Source: Actinoallomurus liliacearum (GTDB taxonomy: Bacteria; Actinomycetota; Actinomycetes; Streptosporangiales; Streptosporangiaceae). From it: a DNA stretch of 64,000 nucleotides. Below the pieces are notes generated by a model. The model worked only from the letters and a program-made list of their open reading frames with translations, did no database searches and was not told the DNA's origin. Position 1 is the stretch's first letter; each line of letters starts with the position of its first letter. Shown here piece after piece: positions 26,865-35,476 of the stretch. The stretch is from contig NZ_BAABHJ010000002.1 in NCBI RefSeq assembly GCF_039542035.1, positions 186,001-250,000 on the forward strand, in the 5' to 3' direction. The translations under genes were made by a program, and so were the position numbers.

Positions 26865-29800
26865 ATGGTTTTCGTCCGGGTGCTGGGTTCGTTCGCGGCC
26901 GAGGTGAACGGTGAGACCGTTCACCTCGGCGGGCCGCGGCAGCGGGGCGTGCTGGCGTTGCTGGTGGCGGCGCGTGGGCAGGTCGTGCCGGTCGACCGGA
27001 TGATCGAGGATCTGTGGCGCGGGGAGCCGCCCGCGCGGGCGCTGATGTCCTTGCAGGCGTACGTGTCCAACCTGCGCCGGCTGCTGGAGCCCGGACGTCC
27101 GCCGCGCACGCCGGCCCGGCTGCTGGTGAGTGCGTCGCCCGGTTATGCGCTGCGGCTGCCGCCGGAGTCGGTGGACGCGTGGCGGTTCGAGGACCTGCTC
27201 GACCAGGCCCGTACGGACACCGACCCGCGCGCCACCCGGGCTCGGCTCGCCGAGGCGCTGGGGCTGTGGCAGGGACCGGCGTTCGCCGAGGTCGCCGACG
27301 AGCCGTGGGCCGCCGCCGAGACGGCCCGGCTCAACGAGCTGCGCCTGGGCGCCACCGAACTGCACGTCGCGGCGGGACTGCGAATCGGCGACCCCGCCGC
27401 GGTGGTTCCCGAGGCCGAGCGGCTCACCCGCGACGAGCCCCTCCGCGAGGAAGGCTGGCGGCTGCACGCCCTGGCACTGTGGAGCAGCGGCCGCCAGGCC
27501 GACGCGCTGGCGACGCTCCGCCGCGCCCGCGGCATCCTCGCCGAGGAGCTCGGGCTCGACCCCGGCCCGGACCTGACGGCGTTGGAGGAGGCGATCCTCA
27601 CCCAGCGCACGGACGTCATGCGCGAGACCGTGCCCCCGCCACCGCCGACCGCACCGCTGTCGCGGCCGGCTCCGATCAACGAGGCGCCGTTCGTCGGACG
27701 TGAGGCACAGCTGTCGGCACTGGTCACGGCCGCCGCCGAGGCCGCCACCGACGGCGCCCGCATCGCCCTTGTCACCGGCGAGGCCGGGCTCGGCAAGTCG
27801 ACGCTCCTGGAACACCTCGGCAGGCGGCTCGAACGTGACGGATGGCTGGTCGCCGCCGGCCACTGCCCCGAGGTCGACAGCGCGCCGCCCGCATGGGCCT
27901 GGACCGAGGCGCTGAGAGCCGTCGCCGCGACCACGTCCCCAGGCGAGTTCGCGGACGCCCTCGCGCCGCTGCTCACAGACACCGAGCCGGTGAACGCCGA
28001 CCCCACCGCCGGACGGTTCCGGCTGCGCCAAGCCGTGTGGAAATGGCTCGCGGCGGTCGCCACGGTACGCCCGGTCGCCGTCGTGCTGGACGACCTGCAC
28101 TGGGCGGACGCCGCCACGCTGGAACTGCTCGGCGGCGGCCTCGGCCTGCGGGCCCCGATCCTGGTCGTCGCCGCGTACCGCGCGGACGAGAGCGGGCACC
28201 TCACCGAAACGCTGGCCTCCCTCGCGCGCGCCACGCCCCTCCGCCTAGCGCTGCCGGGGCTGAACGACGAGGCCGTCGCGCAGCTCGTACGGAACGAATG
28301 CGCGGCCGACGAGGAGACCATCGCCGGGATCGCCGAGCGCACCGGCGGCAACCCGTTCTACGTGCGCGAAAGCGCCCGGTTGCTGAACGGCGAAGGCGCG
28401 CTGGTCGCCCTCTCCGAGGTCCCCGAAGGCGTACGGGACGTCCTCCGCCGCCGGCTCACGCGCCTGCCCGAGGGAGGCGTGTCCATCCTCCGGCTCGCCG
28501 CGGTCGCGGGCCGGGAAAGCTCAGTGGACGTCCTCGTCAAGGCCGCCGACACCGACGAGGACGGCGTGATGGACGCGCTGGACGCGGGCGTCATCGCCGG
28601 GCTCCTCGACGAGCCCGGCCCAGGCCACATCCGCTTCGTCCACGCCCTCGTCAGGGACACGCTCGTCGCCGACCTCAGCAGATTGCGTGCCACCCGGATG
28701 CACGCCCGGATCGCCGCCGCTCTTGAAGGCACCGACGACATCGCGGCGCTGGCCCACCACTACGCGCGCGCCGGCTCACCGAAGGCCGTCGGCTACTGCG
28801 TCCGGGCCGCCGAGCTCGCCGAGGCCCGCTACGCCCACGACGTGGCGGCCGACCTCCTCACCGACGCCGTCACCAACTCGACCGGACCGGACGAACGCGT
28901 CGAATTGCTCGGCAGGCTGCTGCGCGCGCAGATCCGGGCGGGAGCCGTCGGCGCCGCCCGCGAGACACGCCGTGAAGCCGTGGAGTACGCAGAGTCCCTG
29001 GGCCGCGACGACCTGATGATCGCCGCGTTCACCGCGTGGACAGAGCCGACCGCCTGGCAAGCCCGTACGTACGGCACGGTGGACCGGCCCGTCGTCGACC
29101 GCCTGAGCCGCCTGCTGAAGCGCGAACTGGCCCCTCCGGTGCGGTCCCGGCTCCTGACGGCGTACGCGAACGAACTGGTCGGCGAGGACGACCCGACCGT
29201 CCTGGAGGCGGCGCAGGAGGCACTCGACCTCGCCACCGAACCCCGGCTGCGGGCCGCGGCACTCCAGATCCTGACCCGAGTCCACGGCGACGCCGAGCTC
29301 TGCCGGGAACTCGTGGAGATCGGCACCGAGCACGACCTACCGGTCTACCGCGTCACCGGGCTGCTCAACCACGCCTCCGGCGCCGCCGCCGCCAACGACC
29401 CGGTGACCATGCGCCAGGTGACCACCGAGGCCCTGGAACTCGCGCGCACCTACCGAATGCGCGAGGCGATCGCCGTCGCCGAGATCACGCTGGCGACCCT
29501 GGCGCTCATCGAAGGCCGATTCGCCGACGCCGAACTCCTCTACATCAAGGCCGACGAGGGCATGCGGCGCATCGGATCGGTGCACGCCACGGGCTTTCTC
29601 CAACTCGCCCTGACCACGATCTGGCTGAACGACGGCACGCTTGGGGCGCACCTGGACGACGTTCGCGCCCTCCACGCCGCGCTCGGCCCCATGACCTCCG
29701 ACCTGCTCGCGCTCGCCCTCCACGCCAACGGCCTGGACGCCGAAGCCCGCGAGGTCCGCGCGTCACCCAGCCCGATCCGCCCCGACTTCTTCTTCACCTT

Positions 29801-30080
29801 CCTCACAACGTTGCGCGCGATGGCCCTCGTCGCCTTGAACGACCGCGACGCCGCCGAGGAGATCTACGCGACGCTGCTTCCGTACCGCGACGGCCCCCCG
29901 GCGGGCGCCACGAGCATGTCGGTGGCGCTGCGCCCGGTCGCCCACACCCTCGGCGAGCTGGCCATCCTCCTCGGCCGCGACCAGGAGGCCGCCGCTCACT
30001 TCACCCAGGCCGCCACCATCGCCGACCAATGGAACGCACCCTCCTGGGCCGCCGAGGCCCGGTCGCGAACGACCGCTTAG
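26865..30080 (+). CDS. AfsR/SARP-type transcriptional activator with AAA+ and TPR-like regions
   Basis: A 1071-residue protein. It has an OmpR-like winged helix at 1-95 (ending ASPGYALRLPP), a BTAD domain at about 100-245 (WRFEDLL, LWQGPAFAEVADEPW, ILAEELGLDPGPDL), then FVGRE at 276-280, Walker A TGEAGLGKST (304-313), Walker B-like VAVVLDDLHWAD, and a long alpha-helical repeat C-terminus (ALAHHYARAGSPKA and later TPR-like helices). It activates nearby promoters, with ATP and an unknown ligand tuning activity. The ATG at 26865 begins MVFVRVLGSF, typical of SARP N-termini. It is divergent from the hemerythrin operon and likely activates it and itself through the 11-bp repeats. Confidence 0.93.
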   Translation: MVFVRVLGSFAAEVNGETVHLGGPRQRGVLALLVAARGQVVPVDRMIEDLWRGEPPARALMSLQAYVSNLRRLLEPGRPPRTPARLLVSASPGYALRLPPESVDAWRFEDLLDQARTDTDPRATRARLAEALGLWQGPAFAEVADEPWAAAETARLNELRLGATELHVAAGLRIGDPAAVVPEAERLTRDEPLREEGWRLHALALWSSGRQADALATLRRARGILAEELGLDPGPDLTALEEAILTQRTDVMRETVPPPPPTAPLSRPAPINEAPFVGREAQLSALVTAAAEAATDGARIALVTGEAGLGKSTLLEHLGRRLERDGWLVAAGHCPEVDSAPPAWAWTEALRAVAATTSPGEFADALAPLLTDTEPVNADPTAGRFRLRQAVWKWLAAVATVRPVAVVLDDLHWADAATLELLGGGLGLRAPILVVAAYRADESGHLTETLASLARATPLRLALPGLNDEAVAQLVRNECAADEETIAGIAERTGGNPFYVRESARLLNGEGALVALSEVPEGVRDVLRRRLTRLPEGGVSILRLAAVAGRESSVDVLVKAADTDEDGVMDALDAGVIAGLLDEPGPGHIRFVHALVRDTLVADLSRLRATRMHARIAAALEGTDDIAALAHHYARAGSPKAVGYCVRAAELAEARYAHDVAADLLTDAVTNSTGPDERVELLGRLLRAQIRAGAVGAARETRREAVEYAESLGRDDLMIAAFTAWTEPTAWQARTYGTVDRPVVDRLSRLLKRELAPPVRSRLLTAYANELVGEDDPTVLEAAQEALDLATEPRLRAAALQILTRVHGDAELCRELVEIGTEHDLPVYRVTGLLNHASGAAAANDPVTMRQVTTEALELARTYRMREAIAVAEITLATLALIEGRFADAELLYIKADEGMRRIGSVHATGFLQLALTTIWLNDGTLGAHLDDVRALHAALGPMTSDLLALALHANGLDAEAREVRASPSPIRPDFFFTFLTTLRAMALVALNDRDAAEEIYATLLPYRDGPPAGATSMSVALRPVAHTLGELAILLGRDQEAAAHFTQAATIADQWNAPSWAAEARSRTTA

Positions 30081-30084
30081 CCGG

Positions 30085-30360
30085 CTTTGTCCAGGCCCGC
30101 AAGCTGCGGCCGATCAGGTCCTGCGCGAGATGACCATGATGTATTCGCACCATGTGCCGCTCGAAGCCGGTTTCCGGGTCACGGAAAACGGGGCGATCGT
30201 TCTCGCGCATGACAATGGCCACACCAGACTCGGCAGCAGCCGGCGCACCGATCAGGTCCGAGAGGGACGCGTCGAGCGCGTGGGCGATCCTAGAGGCGAC
30301 GCCGATCGTCGGGCTCTTCTCACCGCGTTCGACCTTGGACAGCATCGCCCGGCTGACCGA
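30085..30360 (-). pseudogene. XRE-cupin-type regulator remnant
   Basis: The minus strand reads SVSRAMLSKVERGEKSPTIG then VASRIAHALDASLSDLIG, the second half of an XRE helix-turn-helix, followed by the start of the sensor part (VFRDPETGFERHMVR). The first half of the HTH is missing: it is cut at about 30360, where a plus-strand hydrolase fragment begins. The 3' side runs into the end of the AfsR-like gene. Two deletions therefore bracket it. Confidence 0.65.
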
Positions 30361-30553
30361 TCAGCCGAACGTGTCCTGGGAGCTCGACGGCGACCAGTCC
30401 CAGGCCCGCGCCGCGCGGGCGGCGCTCCTCGAACAGCTGACCCGACCACACCACTTCGTAGCCGGCGCCCACCTCGACTCACCCGGCATCGCCCGCGTAA
30501 CCTCCTCCGGCGACGGTTATGCGCTGGAATACCTCGCACCACCGATCGGCTGA
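30355..30553 (+). pseudogene. Metallo-beta-lactamase-fold hydrolase C-terminal remnant
   Basis: The plus strand reads VSWELDGDQSQARAARAALL, then HFVAGAHLDSPGIARV and GDGYALEYLAPPIG. This resembles the last 60 residues of actinomycete MBL-fold hydrolases, where the GAHxPxPGxGRVxxxGDxY motif supplies the final metal-ligand His. No upstream HxHxDH site is present. The gene is joined head-to-head with the XRE remnant at about 30360. Confidence 0.6.
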
Positions 30554-30675
30554 TCGAGCCTTCGGATAGAGGTCGGCTGCTGGTTCGCGACTCATGGAGG
30601 CCGGGAACGGGCGTGGCGGCGGGCATTCCGGAGAGTGGGTGTCCGGTCCGCCTGCCTCGCGTACGGTCACTTCAC

Positions 30676-31578
30676 ATGACCGACTCCGAGATCGAGATCA
30701 CCGCAGAGCTGGTACACGATCTTCTCAAGGACCAGCATCCGGACCTTGCGGGGCTGGCCATCCGCGAGGTGGCGGGCGGCTGGGACAACCAGATGTGGCG
30801 GCTTGGGGATGAGTTGGTCGTGCGCATGCCGCGCACGGAACGTGCCCCGGATCTCCAGCGCAAGGAGCGCCGGTGGCTGCCCGTCCTGGCCCCGCGTCTT
30901 CCACTCCCGGTTCCGACTCCTGTGCGGATCGGCGAACCGTGCGCGCGCTTCCCGAGGCTCTGGAGCGTTATGACGTGGGTTTCCGGCGAGCCACTTGACT
31001 CCACCTCGATCAGCCGCGACGACCACGCGGCCGACACTCTGGCAGGCTTCCTCAGGGCGCTCCATGTGGAGGCGCCCGCCGAGGCGCCGACCAGTTCGGA
31101 CCGCGGCGCTCACCCTAAGAAGTGCACGGACGGCTTCGAGAAGTCCTTGCAAGCCGTTGCCCTCGGCGGCGTCGCCGCCGACGTCCGGGCCGTCTGGGAC
31201 GATGCTGTCGCGGCCCCCGAGTGGGAGGGCCCGCCGCTATGGCTGCACGGTGACCTCCATCCCGCGAATGTCGTCGTCTCGGACGGGACGCTCTCGGGCG
31301 TGATTGATTTCGGTGACATGTTCGCCGGCGATCCCGCGTGGGACCTCGCGGCCGCGTGGCTGCTCATTCCCGCGGGCGCGGGCTCACGGTTCTTCGAGGT
31401 GTACGCGCGTGCGGACGAGGCGACGATCCGGCGCGCCCGAGGGCTGGCTGCGCTGAAAAGCCTTTTCCTTATTCGTATGGGCCAGAACGGGGATCGGGGC
31501 CTGCCTGGCGGCAAGCCGACATGGGGACCCGCAGGCCGGGCGGCGCTCGAGCGTGTTCTGACATCCGGCTCGAGCTGA
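30676..31578 (+). CDS. Aminoglycoside-phosphotransferase-family kinase
   Basis: A 300-residue APH/choline-kinase fold protein. It has a Brenner motif HGDLHPAN (191-198, catalytic Asp193) and the metal-binding IDFGD (210-214), a nucleotide-binding N-lobe with VAGGWDNQMWRLGDELVVRMPR (Lys replaced, Arg50 instead), and a hydrophobic C-lobe. It would transfer phosphate to an aminoglycoside, a macrolide or a small metabolite; the substrate cannot be told from sequence. The ATG at 30676 begins MTDSEIEITAELV and lacks an obvious Shine-Dalgarno. It converges with the ECF41 sigma gene. Confidence 0.88.
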   Translation: MTDSEIEITAELVHDLLKDQHPDLAGLAIREVAGGWDNQMWRLGDELVVRMPRTERAPDLQRKERRWLPVLAPRLPLPVPTPVRIGEPCARFPRLWSVMTWVSGEPLDSTSISRDDHAADTLAGFLRALHVEAPAEAPTSSDRGAHPKKCTDGFEKSLQAVALGGVAADVRAVWDDAVAAPEWEGPPLWLHGDLHPANVVVSDGTLSGVIDFGDMFAGDPAWDLAAAWLLIPAGAGSRFFEVYARADEATIRRARGLAALKSLFLIRMGQNGDRGLPGGKPTWGPAGRAALERVLTSGSS

Positions 31579-31618
31579 CCCTCTCCCACAATGGGCCCCG
31601 CTCCCGTCGCGACGCTCC

Positions 31619-32557
31619 TCAGCCCGTCGTCCAGCGGCGGAGCTTCTCGGGGTTGCGTACCACCCAGATGCTCTTGATCCGGTCGCCTGCGACCTCGAAC
31701 GCGAACACCGTCACGGTGACGCCGTCTTGCTGAGCCACCAGGCCGGGCTGACCATTGACCGTACGCTCCAGGAACGTCATGTCGCCGGGCCTTCGGTTGG
31801 AGATCTCGATCCAGGCGCGCGCGATCTGCTCGCCGCCTTCGATGGGGCGCAGGAAGGTGGTGACGAGGCCGCCGCCGTCGGCGATCGCCGTGGCGTCGGG
31901 GTCGAGCAGGCCGATCAGGGCGTCGATGTCCTTGGCCTCCCATGCCTGTTTGAAGTCCCTGACGATGCCGGCCTGCTGGGCGGTCGGACTCGCGGGGCCC
32001 TGCGATTCGCGAATGCGGCGGCGGGCCGAGGAGGCCAGCTGGCGGCATGCCGCCGGCGTACGGCCGACGATCTCGGCCACTTCGGCGAAGGAGTGGCAGA
32101 AGACGTCGTGCAGGATGAACGCGACGCGTTCGGCCGGGGTCATCGATTCGAGCACGACCAGGAAGGCCATGTTGACCGACTCGTCCAGGGTGACCCGGTC
32201 GGCCGGGTCGACGGTCGCGCCGCCCGGCCGCCCGCTGATCCACTCCGTACGCTCGGGCAGCGGCTCGGGGATCCACTCGCCCACGTACCGCTCCCGCCTC
32301 GCGCGCGCCGAGCCGAGCACGTCCAGGCAGATGCGACTGGCGACCCTCGTCAGCCAGGCGCCGGGGGACGCGATGGCCTCCTGCTGCTCCCGGGACATGG
32401 CGTACCAGCGGGCGTAGGTCTCCTGGACGACATCCTCGGCCTCGGCCAGCGAGCCGAGCAGCCGGTAGGCGAGATTGATCAGCTGCCGCCGCTCGCTCAC
32501 GATCGCGTTCAGACCCGGGTCGGCCCGGTCCTCTCCTGGCCCGTATCCGGTGGTCAT
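31619..32557 (-). CDS. ECF41-type sigma factor with SnoaL-like C-terminal domain (SigJ-like)
   Basis: A 312-residue protein. Region 2 contains AYRLLGSLAEAEDVVQETYARWY (about 35-57) and region 4 contains ERVAFILHDVFCHSFAEVAEIVGRTPAACRQL (about 148-179). The C-terminal NTF2/SnoaL domain carries the ECF41 hallmarks ADGGG and WVVRNPEKLRRW. In characterised ECF41 proteins this extension acts as a built-in regulator in place of an anti-sigma factor. The ATG at 32557 starts MTTGYGPGED. It is divergent from the LUD gene, with matching ECF41-like promoters in both directions. Confidence 0.92.
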   Translation of the reverse strand: MTTGYGPGEDRADPGLNAIVSERRQLINLAYRLLGSLAEAEDVVQETYARWYAMSREQQEAIASPGAWLTRVASRICLDVLGSARARRERYVGEWIPEPLPERTEWISGRPGGATVDPADRVTLDESVNMAFLVVLESMTPAERVAFILHDVFCHSFAEVAEIVGRTPAACRQLASSARRRIRESQGPASPTAQQAGIVRDFKQAWEAKDIDALIGLLDPDATAIADGGGLVTTFLRPIEGGEQIARAWIEISNRRPGDMTFLERTVNGQPGLVAQQDGVTVTVFAFEVAGDRIKSIWVVRNPEKLRRWTTG

Positions 32558-32594
32558 GGTGTCGCCCCCTGGTCGCATCCGCTCTCACCGGTTC

Positions 32595-32659
32595 GACGAG
32601 ACAGCCCCTCGGAATGTGAGGCCGGTGCGTCGCCTCACATTCGCAGCGGCTGTGTCGTC
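32595..32659. promoter_or_regulatory. Divergent pair of ECF41-type promoters (CTCACA-N16-CGTC each way)
   Basis: Plus strand: CCTCACA (32633-32639), 16 bases, CGTC (32656-32659), leading to the LUD gene. Minus strand: CCTCACA (complement of 32615-32621), 16 bases, CGTC (complement of 32595-32598), leading to the sigma gene. The two -35 elements are arms of a perfect inverted repeat, GAATGTGAGG-N11-CCTCACATTC (32612-32642). The published ECF41 pattern is TGTCACA-N16-CGTC. Confidence 0.8.
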
Positions 32660-32710
32660 GTACTGCTCGGAGGAACACACCATCCAGCGAACAGGAAGCT
32701 CAGAGACACC

Positions 32711-33340
32711 ATGACCACCCCAACGCCGACAGCACCGTTCGCCGACCCGGCGCCCGCGCAACGCCTGGAGCGGGCGGCCGCTGCGTTGACCGCACACGGT
32801 TTCACCGTCGAAATCCTCGACGACGCCGCCGCCGCGCGTACCCGCGTCAAAGAGCTGATCCCCGAGGGCGCCAGTGTGTTCACCGGGGCCAGCGAGACCC
32901 TCCGCCTGTCCGGCATCGATGAGGACATCAACGCCGACGGGCGCTACGACGCCGTCAAGCCACGCGGCCTGGCCATGGACCGCGCCACCCAGATGCGCGA
33001 GATCTGGCGGCTGATGTCCACCCCTGACGTCATCGTGGGCAGCGTCGCCGCGGTCACCGAAACCGGCTCTCTCGTGGTCGCCTCGGCCAGCGGAAGCCAG
33101 CTGCCCGGCTACGCCGGCGCCGCCGCCCGCGCGATCTGGATCGTCGGGGCGCAGAAGGTGGTACCCGACCTGGGCACCGCGCTGCGACGCCTCGAAGAGC
33201 ACTGCCTCCCGCTGGAGAACGAGCGCGCCATGAAGGCCTACGGGCAGCCGAGCTCCCTCAATCGCCTTCTCATCCTCAACGCGGAACCCCACCCCGGGCG
33301 CGGCACCGTCCTGCTGCTCCGCGAAGCCATCGGATTCTGA
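32711..33340 (+). CDS. LUD-domain protein (LutC/YkgG-like)
   Basis: A 209-residue soluble protein. It has SVFTGASETLRLSGID, VIVGSVAAVTETGSLVVASASGSQLPGYAGAAARAIWIVGAQKVVPDL and the C-terminal GRGTVLLLREAIGF. The TETGSxVxxSGSQxP and IxVxGxxKxVxxL motifs mark the LUD fold used in lactate utilisation (LutC). Stand-alone LUD proteins are common beside ECF sigma factors and their role is unclear. The ATG at 32711 lies about 45 bases downstream of the predicted ECF41 start point, so it is a likely direct target of the divergent sigma factor. Confidence 0.88.
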   Translation: MTTPTPTAPFADPAPAQRLERAAAALTAHGFTVEILDDAAAARTRVKELIPEGASVFTGASETLRLSGIDEDINADGRYDAVKPRGLAMDRATQMREIWRLMSTPDVIVGSVAAVTETGSLVVASASGSQLPGYAGAAARAIWIVGAQKVVPDLGTALRRLEEHCLPLENERAMKAYGQPSSLNRLLILNAEPHPGRGTVLLLREAIGF

Positions 33341-33478
33341 ACCACCGGCATCTCTCGCGGGACCCGATTCAGCAGAGGCCCCGATTCGGCACAGGCACGG
33401 TGCGCACGGCGTCACGGGCTGTGCCGAATCGCCCGGCCGACGCCGCCGGGCCCACGGCCTCGATCCGAGGGTCTCGTC

Positions 33479-33871
33479 CTACTCGGGGATGATCGCTACG
33501 GCGTCGATCTCCACGAGAGCACCCGGGCGGGCGTGTCCTGCGGTGGAAACGACCGTGACGGCTGTGCGGTGATCGCCCCACACGGATCGCGCCGCCATGT
33601 ATCCCACCTGCGCGTCGACCCCATTGACGAGGTAGATGTTGAGTTTGACGACATGCTCGGGACCGGTACCCGCCGCGGCGAGCACGGTCAGCACGTTCCG
33701 CATCGCCTGAGCGGTCTGCGCCTCGACACCGTCGAGCAGGTTCCCGGTGCCGTCGCTGCCGAGCTGGCCACCGACATAGAGCGTCCGGGCCGCCGGTGCG
33801 ATCACACCCTGTGTGAAGGCGGGGTTGGCGGCGAGTTCTTGAGGGTCGAGGTGCGTCGTCTTGGCGGTCAT
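33479..33871 (-). CDS. RidA-family protein
   Basis: A 130-residue YjgF/YER057c/UK114 protein. It has LYVGGQLGSDGTGNLLDGVEAQTAQAMRNV and HVVKLNIYLVNGVD. The usual catalytic Arg position near the end reads GHARPGALVEIDAVAIIPE (xxRPxxxVEIxxxA), so the active-site Arg is kept. RidA proteins form trimers that hydrolyse reactive enamine/imine intermediates. It is divergent from the WYL regulator, with a perfect inverted repeat in the gap. Confidence 0.93.
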   Translation of the reverse strand: MTAKTTHLDPQELAANPAFTQGVIAPAARTLYVGGQLGSDGTGNLLDGVEAQTAQAMRNVLTVLAAAGTGPEHVVKLNIYLVNGVDAQVGYMAARSVWGDHRTAVTVVSTAGHARPGALVEIDAVAIIPE

Positions 33872-33940
33872 GAGTCTCTCCTGGAGCTGCCGGGTTTCCG
33901 GTCAGGTTCGACCGGATTCAGGGAGCCACGCTGACACTCC

Positions 33941-33963
33941 TAGCGGACAGCATCGGTCCGCTA
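33941..33963. promoter_or_regulatory. Operator TAGCGGAC-N7-GTCCGCTA
   Basis: A perfect 8-bp-arm inverted repeat ends 19 bases before the WYL regulator ATG and lies 69 bases upstream of the ridA start. The position suits autoregulation by the WYL protein and control of the divergent ridA-like gene. Confidence 0.7.
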
Positions 33964-33982
33964 TCTGGCAGGGTGGGGCGAC

Positions 33983-34981
33983 ATGGACAGGGCCGGCGGT
34001 GACGAGCGGAGTACGACGGAGCGGGTGCTCACCCTGCTCGGACTGCTGCAGCAGCGCCAGGTCTGGACCGGTCCCGAGCTCGCCGACCGGCTCGGGGTGA
34101 CGCCGCGCACGGTACGGCGTGATGTGGAGCGCCTGCGCGCGCTCGGCTATCCGGTGTACGCCAGCCAGGGTGTCGGCGGCGGCTACCGGCTCGGCCCGGG
34201 ACAGGACCTGCCGCCGCTGCTCCTCGACGATGAGGAGGCGATCGCCACGGTGGTCTCGCTGCTCGCGGGCGCGGGTGGTGCGGTCGCCGGTGCCGGCGAC
34301 GCCGCACTCCGGGCGCTGACCAAGCTCGACCGGGTGCTGCCCACCCGGCTGCGGCACGAGGTGCGCGCGCTCTCCGGCTCGGTGGAGTCCTTCTCCGGAG
34401 GCCGCGCGCCGGTCGACCCGGAGGTGCTCATGACGCTGGCCCGGGCCTGCCGCGACGAGGTCGAAGCCGGCTTCGACTACCCGTCCGGGAGCGAGGTGCG
34501 ACGGCGCCGGGTCGAGCCGTATCGCCTGGTCGCCTCCGACCGGCGCTGGTACCTCCTCGCCTACGACCTCGATCGCGACGACTGGCGTAGCTTCCGCGTC
34601 GACCGGATGACCGATGTGTCCGCACGGACCTGGCGCTTCCGCCCGCGCGCGGCGCCCGAAGCGGCGACGTACGTCCAAGAAAGCGTTGCGAGTCGGGTCT
34701 ACCCGCACCAGGCGCGCTTCCTCGTGCACGCCCCGGCCGACACGGTGCGCGCGCAGGTTCCGGCATCGGCGGCCGTCGTACGGCGGCGCGGCAGCGAGTT
34801 CTGCGAGGTGCTCAGCGGCGCCGGCAGCCTCGACTTCGTGCTCATGCACGTACTCCTGCTGGGGCACGACTTCGAGGTACTGGACCCTCCGGAGCTCAGG
34901 AGACGCTGCCGCGCGCTGGCGGAGAGACTCCTGTCGGCCGGTGCGGCGATCTCGCCGGTGCCGGACGTGGAGAAGTCATGA
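33983..34981 (+). CDS. WYL-domain helix-turn-helix regulator (YafY-like)
   Basis: A 332-residue protein. The N-terminal winged helix reads RVLTLLGLLQQRQVWTGPELADRLGVTPRTVRRDVERLRALGYPV (about 13-57), then GGGYRLGPG. The WYL domain contains VEPYRLVASDRRWYLLAYDLDRDDWRSFRVDRM (about 173-205), with the characteristic RWYLxAYD stretch, and a WCX C-terminal extension. WYL domains bind nucleic acid or nucleotide ligands in defence and DNA-damage regulators, but this single YafY class is a generic transcription factor. The 3' end lies about 90 bp before the YCII gene. Confidence 0.92.
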   Translation: MDRAGGDERSTTERVLTLLGLLQQRQVWTGPELADRLGVTPRTVRRDVERLRALGYPVYASQGVGGGYRLGPGQDLPPLLLDDEEAIATVVSLLAGAGGAVAGAGDAALRALTKLDRVLPTRLRHEVRALSGSVESFSGGRAPVDPEVLMTLARACRDEVEAGFDYPSGSEVRRRRVEPYRLVASDRRWYLLAYDLDRDDWRSFRVDRMTDVSARTWRFRPRAAPEAATYVQESVASRVYPHQARFLVHAPADTVRAQVPASAAVVRRRGSEFCEVLSGAGSLDFVLMHVLLLGHDFEVLDPPELRRRCRALAERLLSAGAAISPVPDVEKS

Positions 34982-35068
34982 GCCTCGAGTGTCGAGAATG
35001 TGGCGCCGGCTTCGTCCCAGGGACACGAGCGGCCACGACGGGCCGCGCGACGACGAAGGAGAACCACG

Positions 35069-35476
35069 ATGAAGTACCTGCTGCTGAAGCACTACCGAGG
35101 TGGCCCGGCCCCCGCCGTGGACTACGGGTCGATGGACCAGTGGACGCCGGAGGAGGTCGACGCGCACGTGCGGTTCATGCGCGACTTCGCCGCCCGCCTG
35201 GAGGAGACGGGTGAGTTCGTCGACACCCAGGCCCTGACGCCCGAGGGCACGTTCGTGCGGTACGGCGGCGAGGGGCGCCCGCCGGTGACCGACGGTCCGT
35301 TCGCCGAGACCAAGGACCTCATCGCCGGCTGGTACATCATCGACGTGGAGTCCTGGGATCGCGCGGTCGAACTGGCCGGGGAGCTGTCCGCCGCTCCCGG
35401 GCCCGGCGGCGAGCCCATCCACGAATGGCTCGAGGTCCGGCCGTTCTTCACCGAGCCGCCCACGGTGACCGAGTGA
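35069..35476 (+). CDS. YCII/DGPF-domain protein
   Basis: A 135-residue protein with the fold signature MKYLLLKHYRG at the start, FMRDFAARLEETGEFVDTQAL, and the DGPF motif in VTDGPFAETKDLIAGWYIIDVES. These small ferredoxin-like proteins are nearly always encoded with ECF42 sigma factors, as here: the stop overlaps the sigma start by 4 bases (GTGA). They are thought to be targets or partners of the sigma factor; an enzymatic role is unproven. AAGGAGAACCACG precedes the ATG. Confidence 0.93.
   Translation: MKYLLLKHYRGGPAPAVDYGSMDQWTPEEVDAHVRFMRDFAARLEETGEFVDTQALTPEGTFVRYGGEGRPPVTDGPFAETKDLIAGWYIIDVESWDRAVELAGELSAAPGPGGEPIHEWLEVRPFFTEPPTVTE

Noticed and set aside
26763..28199. N-terminal extension of the hemerythrin frame (691 codons in all)
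   Set aside because: The added 479 codons are antisense to the AfsR-like gene; the hemerythrin fold starts cleanly at 26762.
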